DNA of 64,000 nucleotides, taken from positions 33,213 through 97,212 of the forward strand of contig NSJX01000005.1 of assembly GCA_002286715.1 (NCBI GenBank), given 5' to 3'. Positions 37,249 through 49,183 of this stretch are shown piece by piece. The notes under the pieces are model-generated. The model made no database searches. It saw nothing but the letters and a program-made list of their open reading frames with translations, and was not told where the DNA came from. Positions within the stretch are counted from its first letter, which is position 1. Every line of letters starts with the position of its first letter. The position numbers were made by a program, and so were the translations under genes. Origin of the DNA: Dentipellis sp. KUC8613. Its lineage: Eukaryota > Basidiomycota > Agaricomycetes > Russulales > Hericiaceae.

Positions 37249-38794
37249 ATGGCCAGCTCATCTAGTGACCGCGGAGAGTACAAGAATGTGGCGCTTGAAG
37301 AGGAAGACGTCGTCCAGATGAAAAAGGCAATCGCTACGGGGAGCGCGAAAGATGCTACTGCCGCAGTCTCTAGTGGTGCGTGTTTAATCCAACCGCTTCG
37401 TATCCGCCTGCTGAGATCGTGTATAGTCGCGCCAATAGTGTGTTACTGTCTAGCATCCATTCTAATGACTGTTGTGAATAAAGTCAGTATGTCATGCACT
37501 GAGAGAGCATGCTCTGATCTCCCCTTAGTTCGTTGTGTCAGGGCGTAACTTCTCCATGAACTTTCTCCTATTGTGCATTCAATCGACTGTTTGCGTCGCT
37601 TGTGTTATTTTGGTCAAAAAGGCTGGGATCATCTCATTCCGAAACTTCGATCTTCAAGATGCCAAGATGTGGTTCCCTATAAGCGTACTGCTCGTCAGCG
37701 TGATTTACACAGGCTCCAAAAGTTTGGTACGTCGAAGCTCATGAGCCTTTCCTCCGTGTTATTAATATTTCACAACAGCAATTCTTGACTATCCCCGTCT
37801 ATACTATCTTCAAAAACTTGACCATCATACTCATTGTGCGTTTTCTTGTACCTCATCCTCATGCGCTGAAGCCAACAGGCTGCAGGCCTACGGAGAGGTC
37901 CTCTGGTTTGGAGGACGTGTCACCGCTCTGACATTAGTGTCGTTTGTTTGTATGGTAAGTTTTTTCATGCGGTCGTGACTATGGAGACTCATGGTCAGCG
38001 TCCGAAAGGTGGTGTCCTCGGTGATTGCGGCGTGGTCAGACGTTGCCAGTGCCATCCCAGCTTCTGAGGCCAGCGCTGGGGGTCTGTCGTCGGTGACTGG
38101 CGCTGTCCATAGTCTGAACGTAGGCTACTTTTGGATGTTAGCGAACTGCGTAACTAGCGCAGCATATGTCAGTATTTTCTTCGCCTCCTAGCAATACCCG
38201 GAGCTGATCGAGAATGTCATATAGGTCTTAACGATGCGGAAACGCATCAAGGCGACCGGGTTCTCTGACTGGGACTCCATGTTCTACAACAATCTTCTCT
38301 CGATCCCGGTCTTGATCATGTTTTCTTTCGTCGTAGAGGACTGGGGCTCAGATAGTCTCAAGCGCAATTTGTGAGAGGACATGCACATTCCTGGGATACG
38401 ACAAGCTGATATCGTGCCAGTCCTCCTGAGACACGGAATCTCCTGCTATTCGCGATTGCTTTCTCGGGCGCCGCGGCGGTTGGCATCTCGTATACAACTG
38501 CATGGTGTATTCGAGTGACCAGCAGCACTACGTACAGGTAAGGTATTGGCTATTTTAGAAAGCGCTTGCTGATAGATTGTTGACAGCATGGTCGGAGCAC
38601 TGAACAAATTGCCAGTCGCTGCATCCGGCATGATATTCTTTGGGGATCCTGTCTCGACAGGCTCGGTCTCGGCAGTGGGGGTGGGGTTCTTTGCAGGCAT
38701 CGTGTACGCCGTTGCGAAGAATAACCAGAAAAAGGCAGAGAGTGCAGCGAAGGCTCCCGAGGGCATTATTCCGATGACGAACCGGAAGCCCTAG
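37249..38794 (+). CDS. VRG4: GDP-mannose transporter of the Golgi
   Basis: Drug/metabolite-superfamily antiporter that imports GDP-mannose into the Golgi for mannan and glycosphingolipid synthesis. Start [20 protein letters not shown], a cytosolic N tail, then about ten hydrophobic helices ([60 protein letters not shown]). Both nucleotide-sugar signatures are present: FYNN in [12 protein letters not shown] and GALNK in [14 protein letters not shown], the experimentally defined GDP-mannose site in Vrg4. The cytosolic tail ends [11 protein letters not shown]. At least eight exons with short introns. No ER-retention lysine motif is obvious. Identification is very secure. Confidence 0.95.
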
Positions 38795-39370
38795 CATTAG
38801 AGGGACTTTGATTGGATCGTATATATCTTGGACGCAGACTAGAATGCTACTGTATACATCATCTGGACACTCACGCATTGTTTCGCGCGGGGAAATACGG
38901 GAGGACTGACGGGGAGTGACGGGAGCGGAGCACCGATGGCCGGTCATGGGCTCTTAACATATGCCTGAGGAGAGGATTCCGAGGGGAGTTCGTGGGGTGC
39001 GGGGTAAAGGACGGTGGAGAAAGCGGAGGCGAGCACGGGGCATCGCCCGCACTAAAGCCGGCTATAAGAGGATGAGCATATGCCGAACAAACACTCACTG
39101 CGCTGCAGACACGCCCAGGGTCGCTTCCACCCTCTTCATCTGGACATTCTCCGGTCGAACCTCCGTCCGTGGTAAGCAGAAAAGTGAGTATCGAACGATG
39201 TGTTGACGTTCATGCGTACATAAAGCTCCACTCTTCACGCACATTAGCAGATCCTTGCAAAGAAGCATTGAAGCAACACCAGCGGACGTTACTCCGTTCG
39301 GCTAGATAAGCGCCCAACCATATAAATCGCGTCCGATCCCAATCCACCACCTTGACATCCGACCACCACC
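38795..39370. other. Intergenic between VRG4 and PYC
   Basis: No gene. Probable 3' flank of VRG4 and promoter of pyruvate carboxylase. GGCTATAAGAGG near 39060 and ACCATATAAATCG near 39317 are TATA-like; the second, about 50 bp before the ATG, is better placed. Confidence 0.5.
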
Positions 39371-42300
39371 ATGTCTACTCTCCACCCTCCCCGACTCGCG
39401 CCCATTTTCGCTGTTACTCCCAGTGCTCCTGGCACCCCCGTCCATTCTATCCAGACGATGAGGAGAAAGGCAGCCGGCCATAGCGGGCCCTTAACCAAGA
39501 TCCTTGTCGCGAATCGCGGGGTACGAGCTAATCTCGTATTTGCAGGAGACTGGTCCCACTGAACAACCTCACGCAGGAAATTGCCATCCGCGTTTTCAGG
39601 ACTGCTCACGAGCTCGCAATGCATACCGTCGCTATCTATTCATACGAGGACCGCATGTCTGCCCATCGCCAAAAGGTAGTTCTTTCATTTTCGCTACCAT
39701 CGACGCGTCCTGAGAATGCTGTCTTCAGGCCGACGAAGCGTACCGTGTTGGTACCGGTCTTACACCTGTAGGGGCCTATCTCGCCCAAGATGACATCATC
39801 AGGATCGCGCTTGAGCATGGTGTCGATATGATCCACCCGGGGTATGCGTCGCTTTTTTTTGACGTCCCTTTTTACTGATGGACAACGCTCAAAGATATGG
39901 CTTCTTGTCCGAAAATGCGGAATTCGCCAGGAAGGTTGAACAGGCTGGCATCGCTTTCGTTGGGCCTACTCCGGAAGTCATCGATGGACTAGGTGACAAG
40001 ACTAAAGCACGCACTCTCGGTGAGAACAAATTGTATCATACGCCTGTTATACTACTTGCAGGACTTAAGCCCTGCGACGTCAGCTACCAAGGTTGGAGTG
40101 CCCATCGTCCCTGGTACGCCCGGACCTGTTGATTCTTGGGAAGATGCGGATGCGTTCATCAAAGAATATGGTTTCCCAGGTATGTGGATTCGTGTCGTTC
40201 TCATATGCAGTAGTGCATTGATTGGCACATTGCAGTCATCATCAAGGCTGCGATGGGAGGAGGAGGCCGTGGCATGCGTGTCGTGCGAGAGCAATCCGAC
40301 TTCAAGAATTCTTTCGAGCGCGCCGTCAGCGAGGCCAAGTCCGCCTTCGGTGATGGTACCGTGTTCATCGAGCGATTCCTTGAACGTCCCCGACACATCG
40401 AGGTGCAACTTCTCGCAGACGCCCAGGGAAACACAGTTCACCTCTTCGAGCGTGATTGTTCGGTCCAGCGTCGCCACCAGAAGGTCGTGGAAGTGGCTCC
40501 TGCCATGCATCTCCCTGAGGAGGTGAGACAGGCCATCCTGGCAGATGCCATAAAGCTCGCAAAGAGCGTCAAATACAGGAATGCTGGTACGGCTGAGTTC
40601 TTGGTCGACCAGATGGGAAGGCACTATTTCATCGAGATCAATCCCCGTATCCAGGTCGAGCACACAATCACTGGTAAGGGCGAAATCTGTACTGCCCTGC
40701 CTTCGACTGATTCATGACAAAACTGACAATGGTACAGAGGAGATCACTGGCCTCGACATTGTCGCTGCACAGATTCAGATCGCAGCAGGTGCAACACTTC
40801 CCCAGCTCGGATTGACTCAAGAGGCCATCACGAAGCGTGGCTTTGCCATCCAGTGCCGTGTCACTACGGAAGACGCATCCCAGAACTTCCAGCCCGACAC
40901 GGGTAAAATTGAAGTCTATCGTAGTGCCGGCGGCAATGGTGTTCGTCTGGACGCTAGCTCCGGTTTTGCCGGCGCTCAAATTACTGTGTGTGCTTCGTTC
41001 GCCAGAGTATATGCCCCGGCTTCTGACGGCGTGTGTGTAGCCCCACTACGATAGTTTGTTGGTCAAGGTCACTGTCACTGGTACTACGTATGAGGTCGCC
41101 CGCCGTAAGATGCTGCGCGCCCTGGTCGAGTTCCGCATTCGTGGAGTCAAGGTTGGACCCCCATTTTGACACGGTTGAATGGAATATATATTGACGCCTT
41201 CCTAGACCAATATCCCCTTCTTGTTCCGTCTTTTGACGCATGATGTATTCATCAGCGGAAAGACTTGGACGACGGTTCGTTCAGACAGGTTGACGTTAGC
41301 TAGTCGTTTAGTTGATCTTTCTCTTCCCAGTTCATCGACGATACTCCTGAGCTCTTCAAGCTTGTGCAGAGCCAGAACCGTGCTCAGAAACTTCTCGCCT
41401 ATCTGGGAGACATCGCTGTTAACGGTAGCTCTATCAAGGGCCAGACAGTAAGCTTCGAATTGCGATTAATACAGTACATCTCGCTTATGGATCGTTACGC
41501 AGGGAGAACCTGGCCTGAAGCAGGACATCGTTATTCCTCCCCTTCAGAACCGCGAAAGCCCCGACGGGCCGCCGCTCGACACATCTCTGCCGTGCGAGGT
41601 TGGCTGGCGCAACATTATCGTGGAGAAAGGCCCTGAGGCGTTCGCCAAAGCCGTGCGCGAATACCCTGGCACCCTTATAATGGACACGACCTGGCGCGAT
41701 GCTCATCAGTCTCTTCTTGCAACCCGTCTCCGCACCATTGACATGGTCAACATTGCAAAGGAGACAAGCTGGGCGTTGTCGGGAGCCTATAGTTTGGAGT
41801 GTTGGGGAGGTGCTACTTTTGATGTCGCGATGCGCTTCCTATACGAAGATCCTTGGGAGCGGTTGGTACGTTAATTTCTCTACTCTCAGCAGCTTTATTT
41901 ATATCTTACTCAATGTATTTTACAGCGTGCGCTTCGCCGATTAGTGCCGAACATCCCTCTCCAAGCCCTCGTTCGTGGTGCTAATGGTGTCGGATACACG
42001 AGCTACCCGTGAGCAACTGATCCCGTCTCGCCCCTTTCTATACTTACTAATCAGAACAGGGACAACGCCATCTACGACTTCTCGAAGAAAGCTGTTGAGA
42101 ACGGTCTTGACATCTTCCGAGTCTTCGATTCTCTTAATTATATTGGTGAGTGTTCTCCGACATTCAAGCGATCTAGGTGATTTAATCAGATGACCACAGA
42201 GAACGTATGGTTGACAATTCTTACGACACAGATGGGGGTTTCTGACCTTTTCTGCGCAGATGAAACTCGGCATCGACGCTGCCAAGAAGGCTGGCGGTGT

Positions 42301-44377
42301 TGTCGAAGCAGTGGTCTGCTATAGCGGCGATGTCGCGAGTTCCAAAGAAACGAAGTATACCCTTCAGTATTACCTCGACTTCGTCGAGCAGCTTGTGAAA
42401 GAGGGAATCCACGTCCTTGGTATCAAAGATATGGCGGGCCTGCTGAAACCTCATGCGGCCAAGCTGTTCGTGTGCATCCTCGCATCCTGTTGTCCACCTA
42501 GCTCATGCGGCAACCGACAGGCTTGTGGGGTCCATCCGCGAAAAATACCCTGATCTCCCTATCCACGTTCACTCCCATGATACGGCTGGTATTTCCGCAG
42601 CAAGCATGATCGCTGCCGCCGCGGCTGGTGCTGACGTCGTCGACGTAGCTATCGACAGTACGTACCATGCCTCACGTCTTGTCACAACCCCTCACCCACG
42701 CGTTGCGTGACAGGCATGTCTGGGCTGACGTCGCAACCACCCATGGGCGCTGTTTGCATGGCTCTAGAGCAGACGGGCCTCGGCACAGGCATCCGTTATG
42801 CTGACATCCAGGCTCTTAATCTCTACTGGACACAAGTTCGCCTCTTGTACAGTTGCTTTGAAGCTAATGTCCGCGCCTCTGACTCCAGCGTCTTCGCACA
42901 CGAGATGCCAGGTGGTCAATATACAAATTTGATGGTCAGAGATTTCTTCTTACCGTTGATCTTACGCTCACAGCCGTAATCAACAGTTCCAAGCATCGCA
43001 GCTTGGACTTGGAACCCAATGGACTGGTACGTGTCAATCACACACGTGATCCAGGGACATATAATTTACGAAGAGTGTTCACAGAGATTAAGAAGAAGTA
43101 TATTGAGGCTAATGATCTGGTCTGTACTTATATGGGTCATTGAGGGTTACAGCAGTTGACGACCACAAAAATCAGTGTGGCAATATCATCAAGGTTACGC
43201 CTTCCTCCAAAGTTGTTGGTGACTTCGCGCAATGGATGACGCAAAATTCACTCTCCAAGGAAGACGTTATCGCTCGTGCTGACCAGCTCGACTTCCCATC
43301 GTCCGTTGTCGAGTTCTTCCAAGGTTACCTCGGTCAGCCCGTTGGAGGATTCCCGGAACCTTTAAGGACCAACATCATTAGGAACAAGCCGAGAATCGAC
43401 GGTCGTCCCGGCACCAGCCTGGAACCCATAGACTTCAAGAAGACCAAGGCTGAGTTGCGTAGCAAGTTTGGCAAGCATATCACCGATGCTGATGTGACGT
43501 CGTACGTCATGTATCCCAAGGTAAAGAAGCGCTGTACCGCGGCCGCAGACGGGTACTTTTCTGATCCATGCGTTTTCACAGGTCTTTGAGGAGTACCAGA
43601 GCTTCCTGGAGAAGTATGGCGATCTAAGGTGATTCTGATGTTTCCTGAAAGAAGGCAGGAGTGTAATTTATTGACACGCATATGATTAGCGTCATCCCGA
43701 CACGTTATTTCCTTGGACGCCCTGAAATCGGCGAAGAAATGCATATCTCCATCGAGCAGGGTAAGACCCTCATCGTTCGCTTAATGGCTGTCGGACCTGT
43801 GGTGGAAGGCCGCGCACAGCGCGACGTGTGGTTTGAAGTGAATGGTGAAGTGAGTGACAAACGTGAAAGGCAGGGAATACTTGACCAACATGTACCCAAC
43901 AGGTCCGCGCTGTCTCCGTTGAAGACAAAAACTCCGCTGTGGAGACTGTGTCTCGGGAGAAGGCGACGTCTGACCCTGGCTCTGTCGGTGCACCTATGTC
44001 GGGCGTTGTCGTCGAGGTCAGGGTCAAAGAAGGCCAAGAGATTAAGAAGGGAGATCCCCTCTGCGGTATGCAACGTTATATCGTTTCCGTATCTAGACAC
44101 CTTGAACTCATATACTGTTTCCTGATCTGTCAGTTCTGAGCGCCATGAAAGTGAGGAGTTGTCTGCTCAGCTCTACTCCAAAATATATTGATTGCAAATT
44201 TCCTTACAGATGGAATCTGCTGTGACAGCCCCAGTATCTGGCCGCATCAAACGTGTTGTGGTGCAGGAAGGTAAGCGCGCATTGTTACCTGGAGTTCATC
44301 CATTGCGCTCATGGCGTGATGCATTCAAAGGCGATTCCATCAACTCTGGTGATTTGACGGTGGAGATTGTGCATTGA
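39371..44377 (+). CDS. PYC1: Pyruvate carboxylase
   Basis: Biotin enzyme converting pyruvate, bicarbonate and ATP to oxaloacetate; cytosolic in most fungi. The start [20 protein letters not shown] precedes the biotin carboxylase domain: [23 protein letters not shown]-grasp [30 protein letters not shown]. The carboxyltransferase domain follows: [30 protein letters not shown] sequence, [33 protein letters not shown]. The biotinyl carrier domain has [14 protein letters not shown], with the acceptor Lys at the end of a 17-nt exon (44134-44150). The protein ends [12 protein letters not shown]. Expected length is about 1,190 residues over roughly 20 exons. Every catalytic landmark is intact. Confidence 0.95.
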
Positions 44378-44572
44378 GACGTGAAAGGAATCGTATAGAA
44401 TGGACAATGAAGATCGAATGATTGTACGACCACCAATGTAGCAGGTTCACCGTTGTAACATCCTGTAGGTTACTGTCAGCGTGTTATGAAGAATAGAAGT
44501 TGCAGTCGGAAGTTTTCCATCATCATGAAATGTCAAAACTTAGTCACTCTCAAATTAAAAAAGGCGCGCTTA

Positions 44573-45357
44573 GGGCCTGTTCGGTAACCGTACCGAAATA
44601 TAATGTAGCGGTACATATCGTACATAATCACATGACTTCAGTTTGGCATTCAGATAATGTTGTGGTCTGTCGCGGGACTGCACAGCCACCACATAATCCT
44701 GCTTTCACTGTAAATGCAATATTGAAGCAGCACAAACGCAGCTTGTGCCCCGAAACTCATGGACATCATATACTGCTATTGTCTTACTTGGCTCGACCTT
44801 GTCCTGGGGTGATACATGCGGTATGTGAAGCAGGATAATGAAATTATCGAAAGTGCCACAATCTGGCACCTCGCCGAAGGCTGCCGAAACGATCTCCGCA
44901 GAAAAGCCCGCAACGGCAGGCATGCGCCGTCGGTAAGGACAGGTCCAATGCCGGCGTGCCGGGAGCGCATGCAGAACTCCGCTGTGGCACAGAACTTCTC
45001 CATGTTATGCCTACACCGAAGACAATATTCTGAGCTTTGGGCACTTTTATTCAACTCCCTCTTGATCCCTTGGATGGATCTCACGAAAAATGGAAGGGTA
45101 GAAAGATTCATATTTAACATGATTTTAGATGTAGCCAACAAGGCATTAGGACGAGAAATAAATGTGTTATAGAATGTTCTTGAAAGAAGAGGAGCTCAGT
45201 GCCGAGGCTACACATTTTGGAGGCACTGGTGCTTCCGAACACTGCACATACGGAAAATTCTGTCGGAAAATTCCCACACATAATCTTTCGGTAGAATTGC
45301 CATATATGGGAATATGTACCGCTACATTATATTTCGGTGCGGTTACCGAACGGACCC
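44573..45357. mobile_element. MITE, PIF/Harbinger (Tourist)-like
   Basis: Terminal inverted repeats of 46 bp at 44573-44618 and 45312-45357 match at 43 of 46 positions by hand alignment (mismatches at positions 4, 6 and 19). Termini read GGGCCTGTTCGG and GGGTCCGTTCGG. The element is flanked on both sides by TTA (44570-44572 and 45358-45360), the target-site duplication expected of PIF/Harbinger elements. At 785 bp it has no DDE transposase frame, so it is non-autonomous. It sits between the PYC 3' end and a decayed nitronate monooxygenase copy. Confidence 0.9.
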
Positions 45358-45599
45358 TTAGGTACATTCTCTCCCTTTGTTCCCATTTGTCGCACTCAGA
45401 CCTCAAATGGCTCACTACGGGTTACGAAGGGAGGTTGCCAAAGGTGCGGGGAATTGCGAAGTTGGTGCTGATAGTGCCGGACCTTCACTCACTTACACAA
45501 GGGTGTCAATGGAGCTACGTTTGGACCATGATGCATGATGCATGAAGGTCTGGAGACATGTCCCGTATTGTAGAAACACTAGTCGCGCTGCATACAAAT

Positions 45600-46345
45600 C
45601 CGGGAAGCTTCAGATAATTGCCCACTCCAGGGTCGAAGCCTGTTGAAGGAACTTTGAGCCGCTTGATAGTATCCTCAAGCGGTTCGTGTGCAATCAGTTG
45701 TAGGATCGTGTTCGTGTGAGCACAAAGCATGCTGATAAAATCAGAGCCATCGAGCTTACTTTTAATCCCAACCTCAGACCTTACAACCATGGTGCCAAGA
45801 TCTCTCTACGTCACGCCGTGAACTTCTACTTTACCTCGTCGATGTTCGCACCAGCATGGGCTTCCTCGACGACGGACCCGCGCAGGATACCGAGTGTCGC
45901 ATAGGCTGCATTGAACTTGTGGACCCTGGACAATCCCACCACTGCGGGTAAAGGTAGTGCAGGGCCACGAAGAAGGGTGGCTAGGACTTGATCTTGAGAT
46001 ACGAGTGTGAACAGAGGACCTGCGGCGTAGACATGCTTCCAAACTCATTCAAATCCTGTCACTAGTGTTACATAAATGTGGTAGCATCATAGCGCAGACT
46101 GCAGCCGACCTTAGACGACAAGAAAATTAACTCTGCACTCGTTGACCACAGTAACGTTACGGCCTGCTCAACCAGACTTGGATGAAGATGAATGCCTCTT
46201 TGCCCTTCCAATACTGGTGCGGCCTCCTTGTAATTCCGGACGAAGTCCACCTAGTGTGCATGCCGTTCCCACATTCAAAGCAAAGTATTTGGTTATCCGA
46301 TGCTGGATCAGAATGTAGACTTCTCCGCATCATCGTAGGCTAGGA
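45600..46345 (-). pseudogene. Decayed nitronate monooxygenase copy
   Basis: Minus-strand fragments follow the order of the intact gene at 47487-48752, but in shifting frames with stops. Near 46340, AYDDAEKSTF matches AYDGSEKFRD, then hits a stop. Near 46250, VDFVRNYKEAAPVLEGQRGI matches the WVEYIRKHDRETGKDRKTLI region. Near 45850, VVEEAHAGANIDEVK matches AVEEAHAGANVDEVK. Near 45680, PLEDTIKRLKVPST matches DDIIERLKASST. The N-terminal FMN-binding exons and the start are missing and the segment between is shortened. It is an old tandem duplicate that cannot encode an enzyme. Confidence 0.85.
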
Positions 46346-46393
46346 AGACTGCAGATCAAATGCTCAGCACCTGATTCCAGGCGCCACAGACTT

Positions 46394-46715
46394 TTATTCG
46401 GAGCCGGGAACCCGAAGAGCTGCAGATTGAATTGACTCGAGTGCCGTGTGGTCGACGTGTATATCGATGTTCTGCTCGGCCTTTCCACTCTTTTTGTCCA
46501 GATAGAAATGGTGCTCGGCCGACGGAGTACACCTCGATTCTGCCTCGTTTTGTATTGACGCGCTTGGACCTCGAGGTCGAACGGCATGGGTGAGATGACT
46601 TACCGGCGTAGCGCTGGTTCACAATAGTGATTGCGACATCTTCACAGATGGATTTCGATTCGCCTGTGACCGGCGACCGGCCCAAGTGTCTGGACACATC
46701 AAAAGTGTAATCACC
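46394..46715 (-). pseudogene. Orphan exon pair, C-terminal end of an unrecognised protein
   Basis: Two minus-strand exons (46604-46715 and 46394-46539) join cleanly over a 64-nt GTAAGT...GCAG intron. The product begins GDYTFDVSRHLGRSPVTGES, continues through ICEDVAITIVNQRYAE and AEHHFYLDKKSGKAEQNIDI, and ends ALESIQSAALRVPGSE at a stop. A proper acceptor precedes the first exon, but no upstream exon was found. The sequence looks functional and conserved, yet I do not recognise the family. Most likely a 3' gene fragment left by rearrangement; a small intact gene cannot be excluded. Confidence 0.5.
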
Positions 46716-47486
46716 CTGCACTAATGGCGTGATTCATCGAAAGGCGCTCCCTGCGACTATGAGGAGATTTGGGAGTCGAGATCGCGCATTAAATTGTGAC
46801 AGAATTGTATAAATAGCTAGAATGAACCATCTTCAAACATAGGATGATTGTACGTACGATCAAATTATAGCAGGCCTCCAATCGTAGCACCCCGTTTGCG
46901 TATGTTCTCTACCGGATCCTGAAGCATCACAAGGGATTCGTCAGAACATCCGTTTCCTTGGTGGAACACTATTTTACACATGAGCGACCAGAATGCTCCC
47001 GGTGCCGATATGTGGGAGGAGTTGCACACAATGTTGCCACGAGTTGGAGAAGAGAGATAAGCAGATAAGCAGATGCGGCAAAGAGAAGTGAGAAAGGCAA
47101 GGAAGCACGGCAACACCATCAGAAGGCTTGCCACAGGATCTCTGACTGATCTCAAGCAAAACGAAGCAGCGCTCGGCGGTCTTTCACGACCCCGTTTGCT
47201 ACCTCCACGCTTCAAGCCTGCATTCAATTGCGAACGGGATGATCTCGAAGGTGCGGAGAATGAAAGCGTGCGCGCACGAAGGGACTCTATGACGATGCTG
47301 GGCCCGGTACCTTTAGAGTTTGCATTAAGCGACTGCGTTCGTGAAACAGGTCGCACGGAATGCAGCGGAAGGGGTCTGCGCTAAAACCTTGGCGTTCTGC
47401 AGGGGGGTCTCGTGTTGCGGAGATCTGATTTTCCAGTGTCGATAGTTACAAATACATGAAGCTTCCTGCTATTGGGGATAGTGGCA
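46716..47486. other. Interval with unassigned open frames
   Basis: Carries a 163-residue minus-strand frame (46865-47356) and a 103-residue plus-strand frame (47073-47384) that overlap each other. Neither shows a family motif or convincing codon bias. I annotate no gene. Confidence 0.4.
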
Positions 47487-48752
47487 TCAAGCCTGAGATA
47501 GAAATGTCGAAGAAGCCTTGAGCCGCTCGATGATATCGTCATGCAGCTCATGCACGATATCCTAGAGGATCATGTGAGCACAGGGCACCCAGCCGCAGTA
47601 CGATTGGCCATACCTTTGCAGGCTTGATTTCGTTGATAGACTCCGCGCCTATCCCAGCATAGACGACGGTGGAGCCAGGGTCGCCCTGCTTCGCGCCCTC
47701 TGCAAACTTCTGCTTCACCTCGTCGACATTCGCACCCGCATGGGCTTCTTCGACGGCGGAGATACGCAAACCACGGCCGTCCACGCCCGAAGGCCATCCG
47801 AGGGTATTGTTGAGAACATCAAACATCCCGGAGCGAACAGTCGAGTTTGGCTTAGCGGCAAGGATGGCCTGCTTGCGCGAATCTGAGTAGAGCGTCTCGG
47901 GAGTCAGCAAGAAACGGGTTCCCAGAACTGCACCAGATGCGCCGAGCGTCAGATAGGCCGCGACCTGAGAGCCGTTGATGATCCCGCCGGCCGCAAGGAG
48001 AGGAGGTGCAGTCCCGCTTGGAAGGGCGGCCAAGATCTGGGATACAAGTGTGAACAAGGGTGGAGCGGCGGCAATCCCGTGACCTCCAGATTCATTTCCT
48101 ACAGCAGCGCAGTGTTAACCATGGTGTTGGCACACAAAATGTACGCTAGCCAACCTTGCGCGACAAGGACATCAGGCTTGAACTCGTTGACCGCAGCAAT
48201 AGCCTGATCGACGGTGCCAACTTGGATGAAGATGAGTGTCTTGCGATCCTTGCCTGTCTCCCTGTCATGTTTTCGGATGTATTCCACCCAGCGCGCCGTG
48301 TCATTCCCACACGCGAGCCAAATTGCTTGTACCTGGTTCTCCAAGGCAATCTTCAGCAACTCCACGTGTGGAGAATCCGGCATCTCGAGCCTCCACCCAA
48401 GGAAGCCGACACCGATGGGAAGGCCTTGTGCAGGAACATTCAAGTTCGTACGAGCAATACGGAGCTGGTCCCGAAACTTCTCAGAACCGTCGTAGGCTAT
48501 GCAGAAAGTAGATAGAATGCTTAGTGTCTACCGGTAGAGATCGCAAACTTACTCGGTGCGAGGAACCCGAATCCGCCTCCTAATGTAACTTGGCTTGCCA
48601 AGGCGCCTCCACTGGCCCCCGCCATCGGTGCTAGGACCACGGGGGTACGAACACCTGATACATTCGGAAAGGGGCCGTGAGGATCTATGTTCTAAGCATG
48701 CGATGTAAAACTTACTCAGGAGACGGGTGATGGATGTGTAGATCGTCGACAT
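47487..48752 (-). CDS. Nitronate monooxygenase (2-nitropropane dioxygenase family)
   Basis: FMN-dependent TIM-barrel enzyme that oxidises nitronates, detoxifying propionate 3-nitronate and nitroalkanes. Start MSTIYTSITRLLSV, then, across an intron, RTPVVLAPMAGASGGALASQ and VTLGGGFGFLAP (the family's N-terminal substrate and FMN loop). Next come AYDGSEKFRDQLRIARTNLN, VGFLGWRLE and FKPDVLVAQGNESGGHGIAA, which holds the catalytic and phosphate-binding GNESGGH motif. Further on are PPLLAAGGIINGSQVAAYLT and LGASGAVLGTRFLLTPE, the FMN phosphate site. The end reads HDDIIERLKASSTFLSQA. All motifs are intact over about 360 residues. A degenerate relative lies downstream at 45600-46345, so this locus has undergone tandem duplication. 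Confidence 0.91.
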
Positions 48753-49183
48753 GTCTGTGGAAGAAGAGTGACGCACAAGTTGTGAATGTGTGTTTGTAGT
48801 TATGCCCCGACTGTCAGGAGCTTTGCCCGCCTTTTATGCTGCGACATTTAGCGCGGCACGCAACATGTGGAAATAGCTAACCACTGCGTTCGGCCGATGA
48901 ATTACACAGGCTGACCAAGGCTTTAGGGGTGCTTAGCGACGTTTGTTGGAGCCTGCCAGGGATGCCTAGGCAAACGGCGAGCAGACGCAGCAATCGAGAA
49001 TATATGGACTGAGCCTGAGGATTCTGACGGGCTGAGGCCAGTGGAGGCCATTGAACGCGCCGCAGCGACTCTCCGCGACTGGCGAGTCGCACTACGCGGT
49101 GTTTGTCCTTGTTTGGCGACGTAATCTCTTCTGCATCCAACTCGTGTTCTGCAGCATCTCCCCCATCGTACCCGTCGCCCATC
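48753..49183. promoter_or_regulatory. Divergent promoter, nitronate monooxygenase and SmB
   Basis: A 431-bp gap between divergent start codons with no gene. It must hold both promoters. The SmB leader near 49130-49183 is pyrimidine-rich. Confidence 0.5.
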
